64,000 nucleotides of DNA from Pseudoduganella guangdongensis (GTDB lineage: Bacteria; Pseudomonadota; Gammaproteobacteria; Burkholderiales; Burkholderiaceae_D). The translations under genes and the position numbers were made by a program. Positions 42,947-51,726 of the stretch are shown here, in pieces. The DNA lies in the NCBI RefSeq assembly GCF_009857475.1, contig NZ_WWCJ01000017.1, forward strand, positions 49,214-113,213, read 5' to 3'. The first letter of the stretch is position 1, and each line of letters opens with the position of its first letter. Below the pieces are notes generated by a model. The model was not told where the DNA came from and did no database searches. It saw nothing but the letters and a program-made list of their open reading frames with translations.

Positions 42947-43444
42947 TCATGCTCCCGGCATCGCCACGCGGCGTGCCTTGCTAATCGTGTAATGCAGGCT
43001 GGATGGCTGCAGCACCGCGTCGAAATTGACCGGTTCCTGCGCCGCATGCAGCACCAGCAGCGCCGTAATGGCGAAATTCAGGCGGTCGATGCCGCCCTCG
43101 CTCATTTCCAGCGTGGCCCGCACATTGCGCAGGCGCGGCTCGTGCCGTGCAATGGCACGCTCCAGCCCCTGGCAAATGGCGGCGCGGTCGTCCGGACTGG
43201 CCAGCGACATGCCGGCAAAGTCATTCAGCCCGTAGCTGATGATGGAGCGACCGCACTCTGGAAAGCGCTTGAGCAGATGCTCAGGAATGACGGTGCGGGT
43301 GTTCAGCAGGGCCTCCAGGTCGCGCGCGACGGAGTCTTTCATCTCCTCCAGCGACATCCTGTGCACCGCGCCGCTGCCGGCGCCAGGGTCGCCGGGCAAC
43401 AGCAGCCGGTCCATCAAGCCCGGCGTGAATCCCCTCACCGTCAT
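42947..43444 (-). CDS. tssE: T6SS baseplate protein TssE (gp25-like)
   Basis: Phage gp25-like baseplate protein, 165 aa. The start (MTVRGFTPGLMDRLLLPGDP) and the segment SVARDLEALLNTRTVIP are typical, followed by SIISYGLNDFAGM. Gap of 11 bases after hcp. Confidence 0.94.
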   Translation of the reverse strand: MTVRGFTPGLMDRLLLPGDPGAGSGAVHRMSLEEMKDSVARDLEALLNTRTVIPEHLLKRFPECGRSIISYGLNDFAGMSLASPDDRAAICQGLERAIARHEPRLRNVRATLEMSEGGIDRLNFAITALLVLHAAQEPVNFDAVLQPSSLHYTISKARRVAMPGA

Positions 43445-43455
43445 CTGCTTTCCTC

Positions 43456-43947
43456 TTACGCGACCTTATTGGACGACAGGTCCCAGCCGCCGGAGGTGTT
43501 GCCGCCGGTGCCGCCGTTGACTTTCTGCTGGGTGTACTTCCACTTCACTTTGGAGTATTTCAGCGAAACGTCTTCGCCCAGGATGTCGCCCTGGCGCACT
43601 TCTGGCGCGACGCTGGAAATCAGCACGTTTTCCAGTTCGATCTCGAAGTACTTGACGCGGTCGCCCTGGCCGTCGGCACGCATGAACTCCAGCTTTGCTT
43701 TCGGCAGGGTTTTGCCGGAGGAGCAATTCTGCAGCAGCAGTGGCGAAGCCAGGTCGGCCAGCTTGGAAACTACGATGTCGCGGTGCTCGGTACGCTCCGC
43801 GGTGTGGCCGCCGCCGGTCGATGCGGTGGCAGACTTAGGCTGCAACACTTCCCACTGGACGGATTTGACTTCGATCCAATCTTTGTGGGCGGTATCGGTG
43901 GACTCGCCTTTGATACCGTCAATTTGCAGGTAGACGTCGATTGCCAT
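43456..43947 (-). CDS. hcp: T6SS tube protein Hcp (TssD)
   Basis: Forms the expelled inner tube, 163 aa. The family start is clear (MAIDVYLQIDGIKGES), followed by KDWIEVKSVQWEV and a long beta-rich body. It lies between tssC and tssE with a 39-base AT-rich leader containing a GAAAGGA ribosome site, which may aid high expression. Confidence 0.96.
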   Translation of the reverse strand: MAIDVYLQIDGIKGESTDTAHKDWIEVKSVQWEVLQPKSATASTGGGHTAERTEHRDIVVSKLADLASPLLLQNCSSGKTLPKAKLEFMRADGQGDRVKYFEIELENVLISSVAPEVRQGDILGEDVSLKYSKVKWKYTQQKVNGGTGGNTSGGWDLSSNKVA

Positions 43948-43986
43948 GGTATTCCTTTCTGTTTCTGAGAAAATAAAAAAATTAAA

Positions 43987-45468
43987 TTACGACTTGGTCG
44001 ATTGCGGCAACTCCGCGACCAAACGGAGTGAAACGGACAGCTCGTCGAGCTGGAAGTGCGGACGCAGGAACGACACGGCGCGATAGACACCGGGACGGCC
44101 CGGCACTTCCGACACTTGCACGCTGGCTTCGCGCAGAGGGAACTGCGCTTTTTGCTCCTGGCTAGCGTTGTCGTCCAACAGCACGTACTGGGTCAGCCAG
44201 CGATTCAGGTAGTCCTCGACGTTGGAGGCAGCGGCGAAGCTGCCGATCTTGTCGCGCATCATGGCCTTCATGTAGTGGGCGATGCGCGACACGGCGAAGA
44301 TGTACTGCAGCTGGGCCGACAGCACGGCGTTTGCATTGGCAGCGTCAGTGTTGTACTTACGTGCTTTCTGCGCCGACTGCGCGCCGAAGAAGGCCGCGTA
44401 GTCGGTGTTCTTGCAATGCACCAGCGAGATGAAGCCAAGGTCGCTCAGCTCCTTCTCGCGGCGATCGGTAATGGCGATTTCGGTCGGGCACTTGAGCGCC
44501 ACTTCGCCTTCATCGGTTTTAAAGGTGTGGGTCGGCAGGTCTTCCACCAGGCCGCCGCCTTCCACGCCGCGGATGGCCGCGCACCAGCCGAAGTCCTCGA
44601 AGGCGCGGGTCAGGCGCACGCCGAAGGCATAGGCCGCGTTGCACCACAGGTATTTGTGGTGGTCGGTGCCGTCCACGTCCTCGACGTAGTTGAAGCCTTC
44701 CACGGTGGCACCGTCGGCCGGATTGAACGGCAGGCGGCCCAGGAAGCGCGGCAGGGTCAGGCCGACGTAGCGCGAGTCTTCCGATTCGCGGAACGACTTC
44801 CACTTGGCGTATTCCACGGTGTCGAATACTTTCGACAGGTCGCGCGGCTTGCCCAGGTCGGCGTAGGTCTCCAGGCCGAACAGCTCCGGCGAGGCAGAGC
44901 TGATGAACGGCGCATGCGCCGCCGCCGCCACGTGCGACATCTGCTCGATGAAGTACATGTCTTCCGGCTGGCGGGTGATCTCGAAGTCGCCGATCAGGGC
45001 GCCGAACGGGGCGCCGCCGAAGGTGCCGAATTCTTCCTCGTAGACCTTGCGGAACATGGCGCTCTGGTCGAATTCCAGCGCGCCCTGGAAGTCCTTGACC
45101 AGCTCCTTCTTGGTCGCGTTCAGCATCTTGATCTTCAAGCCGGTGCCGGTGGCGCTGTTCTTCACCAGGTAATGCATGCCGGTCCAGCTGCTTTCGAGCT
45201 TCTGGAACTCCGGCGCGTGCATGATGGCCGACAGCTGGGCGGAAATCACGCGATCCAGCTCCGCCACGCGGGCATCGATGGTGGCGGCCAGGTTGTCCGA
45301 CACCACCACGGTGCCGGCCATGACCTGCTGCGCCAGTTCGGCGATGATGTCGCGCGCACGCGCATGCTCGGTGGTCGATTTGGCGACCTTGCTCTGCTCA
45401 ACGATCTGGTCCAGCAGGGAGTGTTCGGTAGTGGCCAGCGCGCCGCCGGCATTCAGTTGGGCCGACAT
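43987..45468 (-). CDS. tssC: T6SS sheath large subunit TssC
   Basis: Contractile sheath subunit (VipB-like), 493 aa. Family segments include HAPEFQKLESSWTGMHYLV, FGALIGDFEI, GVEGGGLVEDLPTHTF and ITDRREKELSDLGF. It starts one base after tssB ends, as is usual for this pair. Confidence 0.97.
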   Translation of the reverse strand: MSAQLNAGGALATTEHSLLDQIVEQSKVAKSTTEHARARDIIAELAQQVMAGTVVVSDNLAATIDARVAELDRVISAQLSAIMHAPEFQKLESSWTGMHYLVKNSATGTGLKIKMLNATKKELVKDFQGALEFDQSAMFRKVYEEEFGTFGGAPFGALIGDFEITRQPEDMYFIEQMSHVAAAAHAPFISSASPELFGLETYADLGKPRDLSKVFDTVEYAKWKSFRESEDSRYVGLTLPRFLGRLPFNPADGATVEGFNYVEDVDGTDHHKYLWCNAAYAFGVRLTRAFEDFGWCAAIRGVEGGGLVEDLPTHTFKTDEGEVALKCPTEIAITDRREKELSDLGFISLVHCKNTDYAAFFGAQSAQKARKYNTDAANANAVLSAQLQYIFAVSRIAHYMKAMMRDKIGSFAAASNVEDYLNRWLTQYVLLDDNASQEQKAQFPLREASVQVSEVPGRPGVYRAVSFLRPHFQLDELSVSLRLVAELPQSTKS

Positions 45469-45469
45469 A

Positions 45470-45973
45470 TCACTCTCCTTTGGCGGCAGGTTGGCCCAGT
45501 TCGGCCAGTTTCTCGGTGCTGCGCAGCACGTCGTTCAGCAGGTCTTCCAGCTTGTCGTTGCCGGCCAGCTTGTTACGCAGGTCGGCCAGCTTGTTGCGCG
45601 CCTCCAGCAGCTGGCGCAGCGGCTCCACCTGCTGCACGATCGACTCCGGACGGAAGTCGGACATGGCCTTGAATTTCAGGTCCACGCCGAACTGGCCTTC
45701 GCCGCCCACCTCATTGGGCACGCGGAAGGTGGCGCGCGGCTCCACGCCTTTCAGCACCTCGTCGAAGTTGTCGCGGTCGATGTTGACGAACTTGCGTTCC
45801 TTCAGGCGCTTTTGCTCCACCTCGGAATTGCCGCCGAAATCGCCGACAACGCCCATCACAAAGGGCAGCTCCTTGTTTTCGATGGCGTCGCCGATTTCCA
45901 CGTCATAGGTCATCTGGACCCGTGGCGGACGGATTTTCTGCAGGCGCTTCTGCACGCTTTCGTTCTTGGACAT
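45470..45973 (-). CDS. tssB: T6SS sheath small subunit TssB
   Basis: Contractile sheath subunit (VipA-like), 167 aa. Signature segments are PPRVQMTYDVEIGDAIENKE, LPFVMGVVGDFGG and VNIDRDNFDEVL. Preceded by the TPR lipoprotein gene with a 26-base gap. Confidence 0.96.
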   Translation of the reverse strand: MSKNESVQKRLQKIRPPRVQMTYDVEIGDAIENKELPFVMGVVGDFGGNSEVEQKRLKERKFVNIDRDNFDEVLKGVEPRATFRVPNEVGGEGQFGVDLKFKAMSDFRPESIVQQVEPLRQLLEARNKLADLRNKLAGNDKLEDLLNDVLRSTEKLAELGQPAAKGE

Positions 45974-45999
45974 GGCTTCTCCTTGTTTCGACTAGTGGT

Positions 46000-46587
46000 T
46001 TATTTCAGCGCGCCGAACGGGTCGGCGCTTGGGGTGGATGCGCTGGCTTTGGCCGGCGTTTTGCGGGTCGCGGTTCTAGCCGGCGCCTTGACCGGTTTTT
46101 CCGCGGTTGGTACCAGCACGCTCTCGCCCAGGCTCTCGCGCAGCAGCTTGGCCAGGTCCTGCGATTCAGTGCGGATGTTGCCGGACAGGTTGTTCTGGCG
46201 GCTCAGGTCAGCCAGCGCGCGGGTCGACAGGCGCAGGCCGGAAATGGCGACGATGCTGTTGGCCAGTTGGTCGGACGGGTCGCGCACCAGGATTTCCTGC
46301 GCAGCGACGATGGCTTCGCCGTACTGGCCGGCGTCGTAACGGGCCTGGGCGATATTCACCCAAGGCTGCTTATCGGCCGGGAAGGCCTGGGCGGTTTCTT
46401 TCCACAGCGTGATGGCCTGCTCCGCCTTGCCCGCCGCCTTGGCTTCGCTGGCTTTGGCCAGCAAATCCTCCAGCTTCGGTTTGACCGGCAAAGCGACTTT
46501 CGTGGACTCGAGGGTCTGGCAGGCAGACAAGGAAGCAGCGAATGCTGCGATGCACAAGATACGGCTGATAACAGTGATTTTCTTCAT
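46000..46587 (-). CDS. TPR-containing lipoprotein of the T6SS operon
   Basis: 195-aa predicted outer-membrane lipoprotein. The lipobox is LSAC (Cys at about residue 23), after a signal peptide. Two TPR-like helical repeats follow (EAKAAGKAEQAITLWKETAQ; ARYDAGQYGEAIVAAQEILV), then a Lys/Ala/Pro tail. It stands first in the tssB-tssH operon. It is not a canonical TssJ, which has a transthyretin-like fold, but resembles the TPR lipoproteins in this position in Burkholderia clusters (TagM). It may anchor the membrane complex. Confidence 0.8.
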   Translation of the reverse strand: MKKITVISRILCIAAFAASLSACQTLESTKVALPVKPKLEDLLAKASEAKAAGKAEQAITLWKETAQAFPADKQPWVNIAQARYDAGQYGEAIVAAQEILVRDPSDQLANSIVAISGLRLSTRALADLSRQNNLSGNIRTESQDLAKLLRESLGESVLVPTAEKPVKAPARTATRKTPAKASASTPSADPFGALK

Positions 46588-46668
46588 AACTAACCTCTTA
46601 GGGGACGGACAAATAGCTTTTTCACAATAGTTGCTCAGGCGAACGTTATCAGAAGAAAAATATTACCT

Positions 46669-46683
46669 GCGCACAATTGAATC
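46669..46683 (+). promoter_or_regulatory. T6SS-associated motif, copy 3 (GCGCACAATTGAATC)
   Basis: Variant with A for G at position 7 and a one-base-shorter A run. Its CAATTG core is palindromic, so it could serve the minus-strand operon that starts 82 bases to its left. Confidence 0.45.
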
Positions 46684-46703
46684 TCACCAATTCCCACACC
46701 CCC

Positions 46704-46718
46704 GCGCACGATTGAGCC
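46704..46718 (+). promoter_or_regulatory. T6SS-associated motif, copy 4 (GCGCACGATTGAGCC)
   Basis: Shares the first 12 bases exactly with copies 1 and 2. It lies 90 bases before the tssK ATG, similar to the 82 bases before vgrG1. Confidence 0.5.
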
Positions 46719-46793
46719 TTTCAGTACAGGCTTTTTACGGAAGTGTTATTGTTCTGGCAGTTACCAGAAAACAATTATCAGAAGGATCATAAG

Positions 46794-48134
46794 ATGGCCA
46801 GCAAGGTGTTATGGGGCGAAGGCCTTTTCCTGCGACCCCAGCATTTCCAGCAACAGGACCGCTACCACGAATACCGTTTGCATCGCAGCGTAAAGGCCGT
46901 CCACCCGTACGCCTGGGGCGTTGACCGGCTGGCGGTCGACATGGAAGCCCTGGCGCACAACACCTTGCGCCTGCTCGACCTGGCGCTGGTGCTGCCGGAC
47001 GGCGAACTGGTGGACGCGCCGGGCAGCGACAACCTGCCGGAGGCGATCGACCTGGGCCAGCTGGCCCAGTCGCAGCACAGCGTGACGTGGTATGTGGCCC
47101 TGCCCGTGTTCAAGCATTTCGGCGGCAATTTCGCGCAGACCGGCCAGGCCGCCAATGGCGCCCGCTTCGCGCAAGCCAATGTGGAAACGCCCGACCTGTA
47201 CACCCAGGCGGCGCAGGCCGAACTGGCCTACCTGAAAAAATCGCTGCGCCTGGTGTCGGACGCCGAACCGCGCGAAGGCTATGTGACCCTGCCCCTGCTG
47301 CGCCTGCGTCGCCTGTCGACCGGCGGCTTTGAGCTCGATCCCGGTTTCGTGCCGCCCAGCCTGACCATCCGCAGCGCGCAGCCGCTGTACCTGCAGCTGC
47401 GCCGCCTGCTCGACGCGCTGCAAGCCAAGGTCAACGCGCTGTACGGCCACCACCGCGAGCCAAGCCGCAACGTGATTGAATTCCGCAGCGGCGACATGTC
47501 CACCTTCTGGCTGCTGCATACCGCCAGCACCTCGTTCGCATCGCTGTCGCACTACTACCACAACCCCGAGCTGCACCCGGAGCGCCTGTACGAGCAGCTG
47601 CTGTCGCTGGCCGGCGCGCTGATGACGTATTCGCGCAGCTGGTCGCTGTCCGACCTGCCGCCCTACCGCCACGACGACCCCGGTCCCGCTTTCGCGCAGC
47701 TATACATGATCGTGCGCGAGCTGCTGGACACCGTGATTTCCTCGCGCTACTTCGCCATCGCCCTGTCGCAGCCGAAACCGGCCCACCACCGCGGCATGCT
47801 CGACTCGGGCAAGATCGACGCCAACACCACCTTCTACCTCGCCGTGGCGGCCGAAATGCCGCAAGTGGAGCTGGTGGAAGCGGTGCCGCTGCGCTTCAAG
47901 GTTGGCGCACCGGACGACGTGGAGAAATTCGTGCTGTCCGCCATGCCGGGCGTTCGCCTGTCGCACGCGCCGCAAGTGCCGGCCGCCGTGCCGGTGCGTC
48001 CGGACACCTGCTACTTCGTGCTCGACTCCAAAGGGCCGCTGTACGAACGCATGCTGCAAGCACAATCGATTGAAATCTACGCGCCAGCCGGCATGCGCGA
48101 GCTGCGCCTTGAACTGATTGCCGTGAACTCCTGA
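46794..48134 (+). CDS. tssK: T6SS baseplate-membrane linker TssK
   Basis: Connects the baseplate to the membrane complex, 446 aa from MASKVLWGEGLFLRPQHFQQ, the classic TssK opening. A longer frame upstream is excluded by this start and by AGAAGGATC before it. Further family segments: GRQVG-free region HYYHNPELHPERLYEQLLSL and YFAIALSQPKPAHHRG. First gene of the tssK-tssL-vgrG2 operon. Confidence 0.97.
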   Translation: MASKVLWGEGLFLRPQHFQQQDRYHEYRLHRSVKAVHPYAWGVDRLAVDMEALAHNTLRLLDLALVLPDGELVDAPGSDNLPEAIDLGQLAQSQHSVTWYVALPVFKHFGGNFAQTGQAANGARFAQANVETPDLYTQAAQAELAYLKKSLRLVSDAEPREGYVTLPLLRLRRLSTGGFELDPGFVPPSLTIRSAQPLYLQLRRLLDALQAKVNALYGHHREPSRNVIEFRSGDMSTFWLLHTASTSFASLSHYYHNPELHPERLYEQLLSLAGALMTYSRSWSLSDLPPYRHDDPGPAFAQLYMIVRELLDTVISSRYFAIALSQPKPAHHRGMLDSGKIDANTTFYLAVAAEMPQVELVEAVPLRFKVGAPDDVEKFVLSAMPGVRLSHAPQVPAAVPVRPDTCYFVLDSKGPLYERMLQAQSIEIYAPAGMRELRLELIAVNS

Positions 48135-48145
48135 TCCGTACGACC

Positions 48146-48904
48146 ATGAATACCATTGCACCGCCATCCCTGATCGCCGAATCTGCCGCCGCGCCAAGCG
48201 CGGCCTCCACCCTGCTGGACCTGATGTACGACGGCTTCTACGCGCTGTTCATGCTGAAGAACGGCAGCGCGCCGCAAGACCACAACGAATTCCAGACCCG
48301 CATGACGCGCTTCCTGGACGACTTTGGCCGCAACGCGCGCAAGAAAGGCGCCTCCGCCGACGATATCGACGCCGCCAAATACGCCTTCTGCGCGGCGGTG
48401 GATGAAATCATCCTGCGCTCGCAGTTCGCGATCCGCGACGCCTGGGAGATGAAACCGCTGCAGCTGGCTCTGTTCGGCGACCAGCTGGCCGGCGAAAACT
48501 TCTTCAACCGCCTGGAAGCGCTGCGCACGCGCGGCAGCGAGCACGTGGAGGCGCTGGAAGTGTTCCATATGTGCCTGCTGCTCGGCTTCCAGGGCCGCTA
48601 CATCCTGGAAGGCTCGGAGAAGCTGGGCTACCTGACCAGCCGCCTGGGCGACGAAATCGCCCACCTGAAGGGTCGCCGTCCCGGCTTTGCGCCGCATGGC
48701 GAACGCCCCGACCAGGTGATGCACAAGCTGCGCAGCGACCTGCCGCTCTGGGTGCTGTGCTCCGTCTTCGCCCTGATTTCCGCCCTCGCGTATATCGGCC
48801 TGCGCGCCTCGCTCTCCAGCCATACCGCAGGGCAGGTGGAAGCCTATAACGACGTGGTGCGCATGGCGCCGCGCCAGGCCCACGTCACCATTACGCTGCC
48901 GTGA
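48146..48904 (+). CDS. tssL: T6SS membrane-complex protein TssL (DotU)
   Basis: Inner-membrane partner of TssM, 252 aa: a cytoplasmic helical DotU domain (LMYDGFYALFMLKNG; CAAVDEIILRSQF; LLLGFQGRY) and one C-terminal membrane segment (about 207-226). It lacks an OmpA-type peptidoglycan-binding extension. The stop overlaps the vgrG2 start. Confidence 0.96.
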   Translation: MNTIAPPSLIAESAAAPSAASTLLDLMYDGFYALFMLKNGSAPQDHNEFQTRMTRFLDDFGRNARKKGASADDIDAAKYAFCAAVDEIILRSQFAIRDAWEMKPLQLALFGDQLAGENFFNRLEALRTRGSEHVEALEVFHMCLLLGFQGRYILEGSEKLGYLTSRLGDEIAHLKGRRPGFAPHGERPDQVMHKLRSDLPLWVLCSVFALISALAYIGLRASLSSHTAGQVEAYNDVVRMAPRQAHVTITLP

Positions 48905-51726
48905 TGCAGTCGCTGTTCGGCACAGGCCTGGGCCAGAACGGCCGCCTGTTTACCCTCTCCAGCGCCCAGGAATCCGGCTTGCCGGAAAGCCTGATGGCGG
49001 AACGCATGCACGGCCGCGAAGGCGTGAATGAGCTGTTCCACTTCGAGATCGAAGCACTCAGCACGTCCACCAGCCTGGACCTGGGTCCCTTCATCGGCGA
49101 AGAGCTCACCATCCGCCTGCTGCAGCCGGACGGCAGCCGCCGCTCCTGGCACGGCCTGTGCACGCAGGCCGGCTGGCTCGGCGCCGACGGCGGTGTGGCG
49201 CGTTACCGCCTGCGCCTGGAACCGGCGCTGGCCCTGCTGCGCCTGCGCCGCGACAGCTACATCTTCCAGGACAAATCCGTGCGCGACATCGTGCAAGAGA
49301 TCCTGGCCGACTACCCGCAAGTAAGGGTGGACTTCGACATCAGCCAGGAACTGGCGCCGCGCGCCACCCGCACCCAATACCGCGAAAGCGACTATGACTT
49401 CCTGTGCCGCATCCTGGCATCGGAAGGCCTGAACTGGCGCTTCGAACACGACCAGGACGAGCAAGCCACGCAGGACGGCCAGTCGCGCCACCGCGTCGTA
49501 GTCTTCGACAGCCAGGCCAAACGCCCCGCCGTGCAAGCCCTGCGCTTCCACGGCGTGCGCGCCACGGAACGCGACGACGCCATCGACCAGTTTTCCGCGC
49601 GCCGCGCCATCGCCCCCAACGCCGTCAGCATCGCCAGCTGGGACCCGGCGCAAGTGGCCGCCCCCGCCGCCGAACAGGCCAGCAACCTCGATGCCGGTGA
49701 ACTACCCGCCATGGCGGTATACGACGGCAGCGAAGAACGCAGCTACACCGCCAGCGGCGCCGCCGACGGCCACAGCCTGCTGATGCTGCAGGCGCTGGAA
49801 CTGGGCAACAAGCTGTTCACCGGCGAAGGCTCCGCGCGCCGCCTGGCCGCCGGCAGCAACTTCGCACTGAGCGCGCACGAACGTTTCGACGGCGACGAAT
49901 TCACCACTCTGTGGGTCGAGCACGAAGCACGCAACAATTTCACGCCCGCGCTGAAAGCCGGCCCCGGCGTCGCGCCCGGCACCTACCGCAACCGCTTTGC
50001 CAGCATGCGCGCCGCCGTGCCCCTGGTGCCCGCCGCCACCGCCCAGCGCCTGCGCGGCGCCGCCCTTGGCGCGCAAACCGCCCTGGTGGTCGGCCTGCCC
50101 GGCAGCGCGAATACCACGGAACGCAACCAGCAAGTGCGTATCCAGTTCCCATGGCAGCGCGGCAGCAACGCCAACCCCGGCGGCGCCAGCCACAACACCG
50201 ACACGGAAGGCAACGCCCCTGGCGACGACAGCTCCGGCACCTGGGTACGCGTGGCCGAAGCGCTGGCCGGCCCCAACTTCGGCAGCCAGTTCACGCCGCG
50301 CATCGGCACCGAAGTGCTGGTTGACTTTATCGAAGGCGACATCGACCGCCCGATCGTGGTCGCCCAGCTCTACACCGGCAGCGACCAGCCGCCCTTCTCC
50401 GCCGGGGTCGACTCCAGCGCCAACCACGCCGGTGTGATCTCCGGCATCCACAGCCACGCGCTCGACAACAGCGGCTACAACCAATGGGTGCTGGACGACA
50501 CCAGCAGCCAGTTGCGCATGCGCCTGGCCAGCAGCACCGCCGCCAGCCAGCTGAACCTGGGCTACCTGGTGCACCAGCCCCCCAACTCCGCCACGCGCGG
50601 CGAACATCGCGGCACCGGCTTCGAGCTGCGCACGGACGCCTGGGCCGTGCTGCGTTCCGGCGAAGGCCTGCTGCTGACCACCAGCGCCCGCCGCACGCAC
50701 GGCAGCGGCATCCAGTCCACCCAGCTCGACGCCGACGACGCCCTGCAACGCCTGCGCGCCGGCGAAAAGCTGGCAGACGCCCTGTACAAGAGCGCCAAAC
50801 AGCAGCAAGCCCTGTTCGGCGCCGAGTCCGTCAAAGCGCAGCAAGACCTGCAAAAGCAGATCGACCCGAAACAGGACGGCAAATACGGCAGCGCCGTCAA
50901 CGGCCACAGCGCCCAGCGCGGCAAGGACGGCGCACGCGACCTCGATGCCGCCAAACCGGTGGAACGCTTCGCCGGCGCCATCACCGTGATGGACAGCGTG
51001 GACAGCATCAACCTGGCCACGCCCGCCTCCACCCTGCTCTACGCCGGCCAGCAAGTGCACTGGACCAGCGGCTCCGACCTGCACCTGAGCGCCGGCCAAA
51101 GCTACTCCAGCGTCGCCGCCAACGCCGCCACCATGTTCGCGCGCGAAGGCGGCCTGAAGGCAATTTCCGGGAATGGCAATGTCACCATGCAGGCCAACAC
51201 CGGCGAACTGGAAATCCTGGCGGATAAGGAAGTGGTGATCCTGTCGGTCAATGACGGCATAGAGATCAAGGCCAGCAAAAAGATCGTGCTGCATGCCGGC
51301 CAATCCTCGATCACGCTGGAAGGCGGCAACATCACCTTCGCCTGCCCGGGCAATTTCACGGTCAAGAGCGCGAAGCACAACTTCGACGGCGGCAGCTCGA
51401 AGAACGCGGACCTGAGGGAACTACCACATCAACTGATCACACCTAAAAATGAGCCTCACAGCCTGCGTTGGAAGGCAATAAGTGCCGTATCGGGAGAAGC
51501 CGCACCTAAAGTCGATGTCGTGGTACAGGACGCGAAAGCAAGAAAGGTGCTGCATTCGCTCGAAACAGGTGCGGATGGTAGAACCACCCGGCACACGAAC
51601 GATGAGAAAGCAGAGGAATTTGTTGTATTGATTGGGTCTGGAGACTGGACGACCGAAGTAACGACGCCCGATCGACCACATAATTTGGATTTAACAGACT
51701 GGTGGGATTGGGAAGCAGAAGAATGA
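48904..51726 (+). CDS. vgrG: T6SS spike protein VgrG2 with unusual C-terminal tail
   Basis: 940-aa VgrG translationally coupled to tssL; a GTG one codon earlier is also possible. It has the gp27-like base (LMAERMHGREGVNELFHFEI; TQYRESDYDFLCRILASEGL), the OB-fold spike (GTWVRVAEALAGPNFGSQFT; GTEVLVDFIEGDIDRPIVV), DUF2345 (SSITLEGGNITFACPGNFTV) and, after about residue 838, a ~100-residue tail (KAISAVSGEAAPKVDVVVQD, GADGRTTRHTNDEKAEEFVV) with a transthyretin-like pattern. Codon and base use shift toward AT at the tail, matching the following effector gene, so the tail was probably exchanged together with the effector. Confidence 0.94.
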   Translation: MQSLFGTGLGQNGRLFTLSSAQESGLPESLMAERMHGREGVNELFHFEIEALSTSTSLDLGPFIGEELTIRLLQPDGSRRSWHGLCTQAGWLGADGGVARYRLRLEPALALLRLRRDSYIFQDKSVRDIVQEILADYPQVRVDFDISQELAPRATRTQYRESDYDFLCRILASEGLNWRFEHDQDEQATQDGQSRHRVVVFDSQAKRPAVQALRFHGVRATERDDAIDQFSARRAIAPNAVSIASWDPAQVAAPAAEQASNLDAGELPAMAVYDGSEERSYTASGAADGHSLLMLQALELGNKLFTGEGSARRLAAGSNFALSAHERFDGDEFTTLWVEHEARNNFTPALKAGPGVAPGTYRNRFASMRAAVPLVPAATAQRLRGAALGAQTALVVGLPGSANTTERNQQVRIQFPWQRGSNANPGGASHNTDTEGNAPGDDSSGTWVRVAEALAGPNFGSQFTPRIGTEVLVDFIEGDIDRPIVVAQLYTGSDQPPFSAGVDSSANHAGVISGIHSHALDNSGYNQWVLDDTSSQLRMRLASSTAASQLNLGYLVHQPPNSATRGEHRGTGFELRTDAWAVLRSGEGLLLTTSARRTHGSGIQSTQLDADDALQRLRAGEKLADALYKSAKQQQALFGAESVKAQQDLQKQIDPKQDGKYGSAVNGHSAQRGKDGARDLDAAKPVERFAGAITVMDSVDSINLATPASTLLYAGQQVHWTSGSDLHLSAGQSYSSVAANAATMFAREGGLKAISGNGNVTMQANTGELEILADKEVVILSVNDGIEIKASKKIVLHAGQSSITLEGGNITFACPGNFTVKSAKHNFDGGSSKNADLRELPHQLITPKNEPHSLRWKAISAVSGEAAPKVDVVVQDAKARKVLHSLETGADGRTTRHTNDEKAEEFVVLIGSGDWTTEVTTPDRPHNLDLTDWWDWEAEE

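Larger units (their letters stand above)
46588..46793. promoter_or_regulatory. Divergent control region of the sheath and tssK operons
   Basis: A 206-base AT-rich spacer driving the lipoprotein-tssH operon to the left and tssK-tssL-vgrG2 to the right. It has two copies of the T6SS motif (46669 and 46704), spaced 35 bases, two exact TTATCAGAA copies (46646-46654, 46775-46783) and a near-copy TTACCAGAA (46761-46769). An AGAAGGATC ribosome site precedes tssK. Confidence 0.7.

Noticed and set aside
18239..46718. The GCGCACRATTGA motif as a sigma-54 promoter
   Set aside because: The GG and GC elements of the -24/-12 consensus and their spacing are not present.
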